Assembly: GCA_937129385.1 (NCBI GenBank)
Contig: CAKZNC010000065.1
Span: forward strand, 1-61,012
Length of the DNA stretch: 61,012 bases
Direction: 5' to 3'
Origin: an uncultured Bacteroidota bacterium
Lineage (GTDB): Bacteria; Bacteroidota; Bacteroidia; Bacteroidales; GCA-2748055
Both the position numbers and the translations under genes were made by a program. Positions within the stretch are counted from its first letter, which is position 1. Each line of letters starts with the position of its first letter. Positions 49,831-57,729 of the stretch are shown here, piece by piece. The notes under the pieces are model-generated. The model was not told the origin of the DNA and ran no database searches. It was given only the letters and a program-made list of their open reading frames with translations.

Positions 49831-50610
49831 ATGAAATCCCAACTCCCCGCAGTTATTGTTCTGCTTCTCTTTTCCCTGCAGCCGCTCTTTTCCCAGGAAG
49901 ATAAAAGCGCGTGGTTGTTCACGGGGACTGTATATGACGAGGATTTCAGGCCTGTGCCCTATACAAATGTCCTTGCAAAGGGAACAGGCAGGGGCGATAT
50001 GACCGACAGTCTCGGTATCTTCCAGGTCTATATCCGGGATACCGACCAGCTTTCATTTTACAATATCTCCTTCAGGGATACTACAGTCTGGGTCGTTCGC
50101 AACAGCGGCAGTTTCTATATCAAACTGCAACCCAGGGTATATGCACTGAGCGGGGCACAGGTCTTTAGCTGGGGCTCGACTTTCAACGAGATGAAAGCTG
50201 AATTCAAAAAACAAGGTGTTCCGCAGGAGATGGGGGAGAAGCTGGACCTGCCCCGGCAGGATCCCGATCATGTTCCGTTCGAATTGGATGAAAAGAAGCT
50301 GAAAAGCCCGGGTTTCCTGGTCAGATCACCGGTCTCTTTTTTCTATTACAACCTGTCGAAACGGGAAAAGCATGCCCGGCGGGCATACAGGCTGCAGGAG
50401 AACCAGGAGTCCATCGACAGGTTTAACCGGGTGCTTTCTGCTGAAAACCTGGAACAGGTGACCGGACTCAAGGGGGAAGCACTGGAGAAATTCATCATCC
50501 ACCTGAACAAGGTCATGATATGTGATCACAACTGCTCTGAAATGGAACTCATCAGCGAGGTCCTCGGGATATGGAAGATCTATAAAGAAAACGGTGATGA
50601 GGAGGATTGA
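49831..50610 (+). CDS. Exported protein with carboxypeptidase-regulatory-like domain
   Basis: The 259-residue product has a signal peptide (LQPLFSQ), a CarboxypepD_reg-like domain (LFTGTVYDEDFRPVPYTNVLAKG) at about 28-110, and a helical C-terminal part rich in charged residues. No catalytic motif is seen. It resembles the small single-domain members used at the Bacteroidota surface or periplasm. The function is unknown. Single gene between two divergent or parallel neighbours. Confidence 0.8.
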   Translation: MKSQLPAVIVLLLFSLQPLFSQEDKSAWLFTGTVYDEDFRPVPYTNVLAKGTGRGDMTDSLGIFQVYIRDTDQLSFYNISFRDTTVWVVRNSGSFYIKLQPRVYALSGAQVFSWGSTFNEMKAEFKKQGVPQEMGEKLDLPRQDPDHVPFELDEKKLKSPGFLVRSPVSFFYYNLSKREKHARRAYRLQENQESIDRFNRVLSAENLEQVTGLKGEALEKFIIHLNKVMICDHNCSEMELISEVLGIWKIYKENGDEED

Positions 50611-50728
50611 ATGAACTTTTTGTTAATTTTAGCAGAGCATTCCGGACACTGAAAGAGCTGCATAGCTTGCCCCGGGAAGAAAATGCCACATTATAAAAAC
50701 CAATTGCTAACCATCTAAATCATTCAAA

Positions 50729-51469
50729 ATGAAAAAATATCTTGTATCGGTCGCATGCCTGGTAACCGCGATCACAGTCGGCGCACAGGAAGAAATCACC
50801 GATCCGAAAGCCACTGAAAAATGGAGCCCTGTTCCCGTTGTTGTGACCCCGGGAGAGCAAAATGCACCACCCTCCGACGCCATTGTGCTGCTCGGGGAAG
50901 GAGAGGACCTATCCATGTGGGAATCTGCCGATGGCGGCGATGTGAAATGGGACATCAATGACGGTGTACTCACGGTAAAGAAGAAGACCGGTGCAATCGT
51001 TACCCGGAACTATTTTGGGGATTGCCAGCTGCATGTCGAATGGAGATCCCCGGCACAAGTCAAGGGCGATGGCCAGGGCAGGGGAAACAGTGGTGTCTTC
51101 CTGATGACGAAGTATGAGGTCCAGGTGCTGGATAGCTATAACAACCGTACCTATTCAAACGGACAGGCGGCTTCCATATACAAGCAACATATTCCGCTGG
51201 TGAATGCCTGCCGTCCTCCAGGCGAGTGGCAAACCTATGACATCATCTGGAAAGCCCCGGTATTTTGTGAGGATGGCGAGGTGAAAGAGCCGGCCTTTAT
51301 CACCGTAATTCACAATGGTGTGCTTGTTCAAAACCACGTGGAGATAAAGGGTACCACGGATTTTATTGGTATACAGACCTACAAACCCCATGCTGAAAGA
51401 CTTCCGATACTGTTGCAGGATCACAACAACCCGGTAAGTTACAGGAATATCTGGATCAGGGAGTTATAG
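50729..51469 (+). CDS. DUF1080 (3-keto-disaccharide hydrolase family) protein
   Basis: The 246-residue product has a cleavable signal (ITVGAQ) and a DUF1080 domain: IVLLGEGEDLSMWESADG, DCQLHVEWRSP, NSGVFLM, YEVQVLDSYNN, EWQTYDIIW, LPILLQDHNNPVSYRNIWIREL. It is a more typical DUF1080 than the copy at 41930, without lipid anchor. Activity on 3-keto sugars is possible but not shown. Confidence 0.9.
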   Translation: MKKYLVSVACLVTAITVGAQEEITDPKATEKWSPVPVVVTPGEQNAPPSDAIVLLGEGEDLSMWESADGGDVKWDINDGVLTVKKKTGAIVTRNYFGDCQLHVEWRSPAQVKGDGQGRGNSGVFLMTKYEVQVLDSYNNRTYSNGQAASIYKQHIPLVNACRPPGEWQTYDIIWKAPVFCEDGEVKEPAFITVIHNGVLVQNHVEIKGTTDFIGIQTYKPHAERLPILLQDHNNPVSYRNIWIREL

Positions 51470-51556
51470 CCTTTCAGGCTGAATGTTACGTGCCCGGCTC
51501 CGAAGGCGCTTTTAAGGTGAACATCACCTCCAATGCTGCCGGAGCCCGCGCAATGT

Positions 51557-52876
51557 TCAGTATACAATTACCTTTCGAACAGATTTACGGTCTCCCTGGT
51601 GAACAGAGACCACGTAGATGCCTGCCTTTACTTTACCGTGATGTGCATCATCCAGGTCCCATCTCAGTTTCAGCTCTCCCTCACCTGGATTTCCGTTGAG
51701 CAGCGTGTTGACCATTCTGCCCGAGGGATCGTATATCCGCACCTGAACCGGACCTCCTTCATGCCGGAAGTGGATATATAAGTGGGAAGAGGCGGGATTG
51801 GGATATACATCAATGAAATTGTGTGCAAAACCGGGCACACCCGGCTTGACGGATGTAATGATATTGATAAAATCCTTTGCCTGTTCGCCCGTGGCGTAGG
51901 AGGTGAATTCCGAACCGTCAAAACTGCTGATCCCGTTCGCGGTGGCAAACCAGATCTGGTTGTCGCTGTCTTCGGCAATATCAAAAACCACCCCATCTGC
52001 AAGACCATCCGATGTTGTATAATTGGTAAAGGTGCCTTCACCTGGTTCGTAATTGCTCACCCCGGCATCAGTTCCGAACCAGAAATTGCCGTCTGATGAC
52101 TGGAAAATGCTGTTCACGGAATTGTCCACCAGTCCGTCCGACGTGGTCAGCGTCAGGTCCCATCCTATGTCCCCATCCTGGTGGGTATGCTGTGAAATCC
52201 CATCTGTAGTTCCGAACCACTGGAAGCCTTCATCATCGGTCAAAATGCTTTTCACCGTATTTCCTGCAATACCTGTCCATGGGATCTCATAATAACTGGC
52301 CCCCGAGAAACCGTCAATCTCGTTGATCACGCGTCCTGCACCACGGGTTTCCGCACCTGCATAAACGGTATCATTTTTTGCTCCAAGAGAGAGGAGCGGT
52401 GAATTGGAGATTCCCCCTTCAGCAGGCCCCCATCCACGTTCAAGCCAGGTCCATTGATCTGTTTCAAAAACGCCGAGGCCTTCCGGTGTGGCAAAATACC
52501 TGGTGTCCGAAGAATCCAGTACAATGGCGGAGATCTCATCTGATGCAAGCTCCGAATTCCCGGAGTGGTATCGCTCAGCGCTTGTCACTTGTTCATTGTC
52601 ATATCCTGCAACGATGACCCCGTTATCGGTTCCAACCCAAATCTGGGGGCCATCTTCCGCATCTTCGAATGCAATGGCATTTACTACGCCTGGGACACCA
52701 TCCCTTGTATGGTAAGCCTGCCAGGTTGTTCCGTCAAAACGAAGCAGCCCGAGGTCGCTCCCTATCCACTTCGCATTGTATTCATCAATATAGATCGATC
52801 GTACCGTATCGCCTGTCTGCCCGGAAATATTCAGAAATGCAGCCAACAGGGCCGTGAAGGTTAAAAGTCTGTTCAT
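51557..52876 (-). CDS. Beta-propeller protein with T9SS type A sorting domain
   Basis: The 439-residue product has a signal peptide (LNISGQ), several two-component-regulator-type propeller repeats (KWIGSDLGLLRFDG, QIWVGTDNGVIV, NFWFGTDAGVSNY, QIWFATANGISSFDG) and a C-terminal T9SS sorting domain from about 360 (FIDVYPNPASSHLYIHF ... RKVIVY). It should be surface-exposed or secreted; the propeller may bind a glycan or protein. No sensor kinase part is present. Confidence 0.9.
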   Translation of the reverse strand: MNRLLTFTALLAAFLNISGQTGDTVRSIYIDEYNAKWIGSDLGLLRFDGTTWQAYHTRDGVPGVVNAIAFEDAEDGPQIWVGTDNGVIVAGYDNEQVTSAERYHSGNSELASDEISAIVLDSSDTRYFATPEGLGVFETDQWTWLERGWGPAEGGISNSPLLSLGAKNDTVYAGAETRGAGRVINEIDGFSGASYYEIPWTGIAGNTVKSILTDDEGFQWFGTTDGISQHTHQDGDIGWDLTLTTSDGLVDNSVNSIFQSSDGNFWFGTDAGVSNYEPGEGTFTNYTTSDGLADGVVFDIAEDSDNQIWFATANGISSFDGSEFTSYATGEQAKDFINIITSVKPGVPGFAHNFIDVYPNPASSHLYIHFRHEGGPVQVRIYDPSGRMVNTLLNGNPGEGELKLRWDLDDAHHGKVKAGIYVVSVHQGDRKSVRKVIVY

Positions 52877-52936
52877 TGGTCAGTCTATTGTTGTTACACT
52901 CTTAAGACACACTACCGGGAAAATTGTTAACAGGGA

Positions 52937-54526
52937 TCAGGAAATCTCCTCTTTTTCACCGTCCCAGGTCACCTTCCTGTTTTCCTTGTAAGCAATTGTT
53001 GCCATGGCTGAAGTAATGCCTTCCTCAAATGCCTCATCAATATTGCAGCTCGGCTGACTGTTTTCCCGGATGGCCTGGATCCACTCGGCAACATGGAGGT
53101 GCGTGGTGTCGACTCTTTTACCACCTCGGTAGGTATACAGTAGCCCCCTGCCTGCAAAATACTTCTCCGTGGCGGTGGCAACGGCATCCACATCTTTTCT
53201 GCCCGGAATATACGAGTAGATCGGAGTGTTGGGATCTATCAGTCCGCTTTGAATTTTGTCTTTGTACCTGGTGCTTTCACGATCGGCATAAACGCTCAGG
53301 TTATTTCCCAGCTCCATGTAACCGTCATGGCCCATGATCACTTTTCCCCTGTTGCGGTTGCTTGCAAGTGTGGCACTGTACAGCAATGAAAAATTCTTCT
53401 TCGGGTATTCAAATACAGCATTCCACACATCGGGCACTTCCCGGACCTCATTTACATAATGATCTGGTTTTTCATAGTAATAAACCCCGCCCGATGACAT
53501 GGCTGTCTCCGGGATTCCCATTCTTACGATCTGGTTCACCGCATCGTATTCATGGGTAAGCAGATCACCCGATAAACCGGTCCCATAGTCCCACCAGCAC
53601 CTCCACCTGAAAAACCGCTCAGGGCTGAAAGGGTGTTTCTCTTCACAGGGCTCCTCGAATGTTTTCCAGTCGATGGTCTCCTCGGTTCCACGCTCATCAA
53701 TGTTGTATACCCAGGCGCCATTGGTAGAATTACGGTTTGTACATACTTCGATGAGATTGATATCTCCCAACAGGTTTTTCTCGATCGCTTCGGCGGCCTT
53801 GATATAGCTCTCCGTTTGTCTTCCCTGGTGCCCCAGCTGAAACGTAATTCCGGCCTTTTTCACTTCATCCCTGATGGCATACACCTCTTCAAGGGTCCTC
53901 GTAAGTCCCTTCTCCACGTAGACATGCTTGCCGGCACGTGCTGCATCGATGGCAATTTTTGTATGCCAGTGATCCGGGGTCCCGATGATGACTGCGTCTA
54001 TGTCATCGGCCTGCAGAAGGTCCCTGTAGTCCCTGTATCTTTTGGCAGGTGTGCCATAGCTTCCATTGGCCCCTTCACGTCCCGTATTGGACGATGCCAG
54101 CAGTGCACGCTCGGCCCTGACATCGAACAGGTCACAGATGCCATTGACGACAACATTGAGGTCGTCCTGCTCCATATAATCGTTGTATCTTCGATCTGTG
54201 CTGTTCTCGGCAGCGGAGTCTTTCCATGACTGGATCACATCTGGGTGTGCAAATCCGGCTCCCCTGAGCAGGTGCTCTCCTCTTCCGCCATAGCCTATGA
54301 TGCCCAGCCTGAGAGGTTCTCCGTCCCATACTTTCTTCGCTTCGCCGGGCGCGACGCTGCTCATATTCAATTCCTGGCTTAGCTTGTGACTCCTGTAGTG
54401 GTCCAGCTGCTTCTTGCGCCAGATACCGAATGCAAATGCACCCACCACCGGCACAGTGGCCATTCCTTTCAGTAAATCTCTCCTGTTTATCTCTTTTTTA
54501 TTCTTATTCTCCTGGTTGTTTTCCAT
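52937..54526 (-). CDS. Gfo/Idh/MocA-family oxidoreductase with RR-type signal
   Basis: The 529-residue product begins with a twin-arginine-like segment (RRDLLKGMATVPVVGAFAFG, RR at 15-16), then a Rossmann fold starting RLGIIGYGGRGEHLL, the EKG-type motif HVYVEKGLTRT, and the Gfo/Idh/MocA C-terminal domain. It is probably a periplasmic NAD(P)-dependent sugar or inositol dehydrogenase. The segment aligns with the RR linker of the DoxX fusion at 20814. A DoxX gene lies 29 bp upstream on the same strand. Confidence 0.9.
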   Translation of the reverse strand: MENNQENKNKKEINRRDLLKGMATVPVVGAFAFGIWRKKQLDHYRSHKLSQELNMSSVAPGEAKKVWDGEPLRLGIIGYGGRGEHLLRGAGFAHPDVIQSWKDSAAENSTDRRYNDYMEQDDLNVVVNGICDLFDVRAERALLASSNTGREGANGSYGTPAKRYRDYRDLLQADDIDAVIIGTPDHWHTKIAIDAARAGKHVYVEKGLTRTLEEVYAIRDEVKKAGITFQLGHQGRQTESYIKAAEAIEKNLLGDINLIEVCTNRNSTNGAWVYNIDERGTEETIDWKTFEEPCEEKHPFSPERFFRWRCWWDYGTGLSGDLLTHEYDAVNQIVRMGIPETAMSSGGVYYYEKPDHYVNEVREVPDVWNAVFEYPKKNFSLLYSATLASNRNRGKVIMGHDGYMELGNNLSVYADRESTRYKDKIQSGLIDPNTPIYSYIPGRKDVDAVATATEKYFAGRGLLYTYRGGKRVDTTHLHVAEWIQAIRENSQPSCNIDEAFEEGITSAMATIAYKENRKVTWDGEKEEIS

Positions 54527-54555
54527 GCGCTTAGAATTTTATCATTTCCTGGTTG

Positions 54556-55050
54556 CTAACTGGCTTCACGTTTCCCAAAAATCAACCTGTCGAGTCCGAC
54601 GATCCTTCCTGTTGGGAACAGCATCAGCACTACCAGCGTGATCATTTCGATCAGGTTTTTATTGACCAGCATGTAATTTCCTTCTGAGGGTATCGCGTAG
54701 GTCACATTGATCAGGGCAGGGTGGGAGAGGTAATAGAGTCCCAGCAATGCGATCCCGCCGATGTAGGAGATGCGTGTAAACAGACCCAAAATCAATCCTA
54801 GGCCGATCAGGATCAATCCCCAGATATTCAGGAAATCTGCGATCTGCAATACGTCAGGATTTCCGGCGATTGACCTGAAGATCCCGGCAAACCATCCCTT
54901 GGAATCCATCAGGTATCCAACCGATGACCAGTTGGGATTCAGTAATTTGATCATTCCTTCATAGAGCAGGTGCCATCCGATGGCTACCCGTAAAATCACC
55001 AGTGCCCATAACTGTGCCCTGCTATAACCCTTTTCCATTGTATCGTACAT
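54556..55050 (-). CDS. DoxX-family membrane protein
   Basis: The 164-residue product has four hydrophobic helices and the DoxX stretches LRVAIGWHLLYEGMIKLLNP, IGLGLILGLFTRIS and ITLVVLMLFPTG. About half of the residues match the DoxX domain of the fusion at 20814. DoxX proteins often pair with oxidoreductases. It is in the same transcript as the Gfo/Idh/MocA gene. An alternative start is ATG 55038. Confidence 0.9.
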   Translation of the reverse strand: MYDTMEKGYSRAQLWALVILRVAIGWHLLYEGMIKLLNPNWSSVGYLMDSKGWFAGIFRSIAGNPDVLQIADFLNIWGLILIGLGLILGLFTRISYIGGIALLGLYYLSHPALINVTYAIPSEGNYMLVNKNLIEMITLVVLMLFPTGRIVGLDRLIFGKREAS

Positions 55051-55115
55051 TTGATTTGAAAATTCGAAAACGAAGTCCTAAAGTTAGAAAAAATGTGAAA
55101 AACCCTGCCCCCGAC

Positions 55116-57551
55116 TCACCTTAATTTGAATTTTGAACCCAGGGGATCCAGTTTGATCTTCTGTTTTCCGGGAACAATATCTATGGTTTGATGGTCCCAG
55201 ACAAAGATCCCGTCCAGACCCGGAGGAAGGGTAACCGTTCCTTTCACAGCACCGTTTTTTCCAAAAGTGAGGTCCACGGTGATCATCCCTTTTGGGTGTG
55301 GCATCCCGGCGTCAATGAATCCAAGTCCCCCCGGATGCGGTTCAATGATCAACTTCCCAAAACCCGGGGCTGCGGGCATGATCCCAGCCACCGTTGCCAG
55401 TAATTCGTATAAGGGGCTGGCACTCCAGGCATGGCAATCTGACCTTGTACGCTCAGTATCTGGAATCTCCGCAAAGGTGGTCAGCCCGGAACCGAGCATC
55501 CTGCGCCACGGTTGGAGCATGGATAAATATTTGTGTCCCAGCCCCGCTTCAATTGCAGCCCGGTTTACATAATACCTGAAATACAGAGATGCCTGGATCA
55601 ATGCAGGATCCCTCATCACCTCCTCCATGAAGATGGCCTGGTCTTCCTTTTTGATGGCCCCGGCGAGGAGGGCAAAAGTGTTGGCATGCTGACTGTAGGA
55701 GTTCATCCCGGGGGTGTCGGCAAAAAGCTTCCTGGCTTCATCCCAGCAATGTTCCCTGGTTGATTCAATGAGCTCGCCTGCAAGGGTGCGGTAATCTGCA
55801 GCCAGCTTCTCCAATCCGAATATGTCGAAGAGCTCAGCAGCCTGGTTCAGTGTCATCGCATATTGAAAAGTGATGATCGATGATTGTCCCTCCTGTCCGC
55901 CCGGTGGAACCCCGCCGATCCGTTTTTCATTGTCCCATGGCCACTCCTCTGTCCAGTCAACAAATGGCCAGTATTCGATCCCTCCTAGCATCCCCGTCTC
56001 CGGGTCGATCCTGTTCTCAAACCACTGGAGTACATGCTGAATATTGACCAGGTACTGCGCGGCAAATGCATAGTCGTTCCTGTGCCATATGTAATCAGAG
56101 ATCATCGAAATCCAGAACAGCGAATAGGTGGGGATCACCTGGCGGGGTTCGGTAGGGTACCTGCTCTGCGTCAGCCCCTCAGGTATGATGGAATGGTAAT
56201 AGTCGGTAATCGCCTTCTTCATAAGCCGGTCATCCCCGTCCACATATAGGGAGATCAATGCCTGTATCCGTGTATCACCCACATATTGCATCTGCTCATA
56301 ATAGGGACAGTCATAATACAATTCATTGGCACATAACCTGGCCGTACGCCATCCAACCTCCCAGATCGGGGCCACCTGTGGATCATCAGAATGAAACCAG
56401 CCCTTTTCCCTGAAAGGATAGGCGGTGAAAAGCGGTTCGAAAGATTCAATGATCAATGGATCCGATTTCGTCTCTATTTCAAGGAGTATATACCGGAAGG
56501 TCCTAAACCACAAAGTATTGTACGTTCTGCTCTTCCCGCCGTCACTGATGATCAGATCCGAATTCCCAACGAAATGCATTCCTGCAACAGAGTCACGATG
56601 CGGTTTTCGGCCCTTATCATCAAACAGCGATTCGGCATAGCTGATCCTGATCTTTGCATCGCGGCCTCCAGATATCTTCAAATGTGGGTAAGCGGTGACC
56701 AGCTCCTCCTGATCCAGCAAAATTTGTGTTTTGGTATTTGCCGGCACAGGTGTTATGCTGAATGGTACGTCGGCTGCTTCGTCGATGATCTCCTGGTCTT
56801 GTTTCCTGACAACCGGTGGGTTGATCTCGCGGAGTTCCATCGCAGGAATTGTCCTGGGCACAAGGGCATGGGTAATATCTGTCCCCACTCCTTTGGACGC
56901 TCCGGGGAATTTGGTTTCCGGAGCACTCCAGCCGGAATCATCAAAAGCAACTGTTTTCCATCCCCAGGGATAGGACCTGCCATCCACACGGTCACCGGGT
57001 CCGACAATAATAAATGTTCCAAGGTCGGCCTGGCTGACTTCCACAGGCTGGATGGCATCCAGCGCACGACATTTCCAGGTCCCGGGTGTGTTTAGCTGGG
57101 ACGACAATGATCCGCTTCCCTGGACGATGAATGCGGAAAATAGTGAGAGCTGGGCCCAGGGTTTGTACGGACCGAAATTCCAGACTTCTGCTGCGATGAC
57201 ATTCTCGCCTTCATGCAGAAATTCCGATAGATCATATGTTTCATAGTTCCAATGGTCGGGATCGCTCCTGGCTGGTCCCAGGCCGGTGAGTTTACCATTG
57301 ATATACAATTTGTAACGGTTATCTGCCGAAACATGGACAATGAATTCTCCCGGAACCTGGTCGATTGAAATCTTGTTCCTGTACAGGTACACTCCATAGC
57401 CATATTCAGGTGATCCGGGGACACTGATCCAGCTGGCATCCCAGTGGTCCGTTGCCAGTTTGCCGGGGAGGTCGGGGTTGACAACCAATTGTGCCTCTGA
57501 CCTGGGCAGCAGGAAGGTGAGCAATACGATGAACAGGATCTGTTTTTTCAT
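55116..57551 (-). CDS. GH78 alpha-L-rhamnosidase-like glycosidase
   Basis: From ATG 57551 the 811-residue product has a signal peptide (RSEAQ), N-terminal beta-sandwich modules (ASWISVPGSPEYGYGVYLYR, FIVHVSADNRYKLYINGK) and an (alpha/alpha)6 barrel with YYDCPYYEQMQYVGDTR and the downstream SDCHAWSASPLYELLATVAG typical of family 78. It would cleave terminal alpha-L-rhamnose from plant or algal glycans in the periplasm. The general acid is probably the Glu in the CPYYEQ block. It follows DoxX on the same strand with a 65-bp gap; co-transcription is uncertain. Confidence 0.9.
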   Translation of the reverse strand: MKKQILFIVLLTFLLPRSEAQLVVNPDLPGKLATDHWDASWISVPGSPEYGYGVYLYRNKISIDQVPGEFIVHVSADNRYKLYINGKLTGLGPARSDPDHWNYETYDLSEFLHEGENVIAAEVWNFGPYKPWAQLSLFSAFIVQGSGSLSSQLNTPGTWKCRALDAIQPVEVSQADLGTFIIVGPGDRVDGRSYPWGWKTVAFDDSGWSAPETKFPGASKGVGTDITHALVPRTIPAMELREINPPVVRKQDQEIIDEAADVPFSITPVPANTKTQILLDQEELVTAYPHLKISGGRDAKIRISYAESLFDDKGRKPHRDSVAGMHFVGNSDLIISDGGKSRTYNTLWFRTFRYILLEIETKSDPLIIESFEPLFTAYPFREKGWFHSDDPQVAPIWEVGWRTARLCANELYYDCPYYEQMQYVGDTRIQALISLYVDGDDRLMKKAITDYYHSIIPEGLTQSRYPTEPRQVIPTYSLFWISMISDYIWHRNDYAFAAQYLVNIQHVLQWFENRIDPETGMLGGIEYWPFVDWTEEWPWDNEKRIGGVPPGGQEGQSSIITFQYAMTLNQAAELFDIFGLEKLAADYRTLAGELIESTREHCWDEARKLFADTPGMNSYSQHANTFALLAGAIKKEDQAIFMEEVMRDPALIQASLYFRYYVNRAAIEAGLGHKYLSMLQPWRRMLGSGLTTFAEIPDTERTRSDCHAWSASPLYELLATVAGIMPAAPGFGKLIIEPHPGGLGFIDAGMPHPKGMITVDLTFGKNGAVKGTVTLPPGLDGIFVWDHQTIDIVPGKQKIKLDPLGSKFKLR

Positions 57552-57672
57552 GATCTGTGATTTTGACTTGTGAAGATAACGCATCTGGTGCAGATGAAAA
57601 TATATGTCTGGAAAAATTTAGGATGTTTTAACGATTGAGGTTGGTTCGTCCGGCTTCTTTTTCTATCAAAAG

Positions 57673-57706
57673 GAAAGGGACGTCATCTGAATGATGCGTC
57701 CCTTTC
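57673..57706 (-). terminator. Hairpin after the DUF362 gene
   Basis: GAAAGGGACG (57673-57682) pairs with CGTCCCTTTC (57697-57706), extended inside by CATC/GATG with one bulged T. The minus strand continues into CCTTTTG, so it acts as the terminator of the DUF362 gene. Confidence 0.7.
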
Positions 57707-57729
57707 ATGATCAAAATTATAAAGCCCTG

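Noticed and set aside
51557-52876. Hybrid two-component sensor
   Set aside because: Propeller repeats are present but there is no Y_Y_Y, kinase or receiver domain; the protein ends in a T9SS domain.
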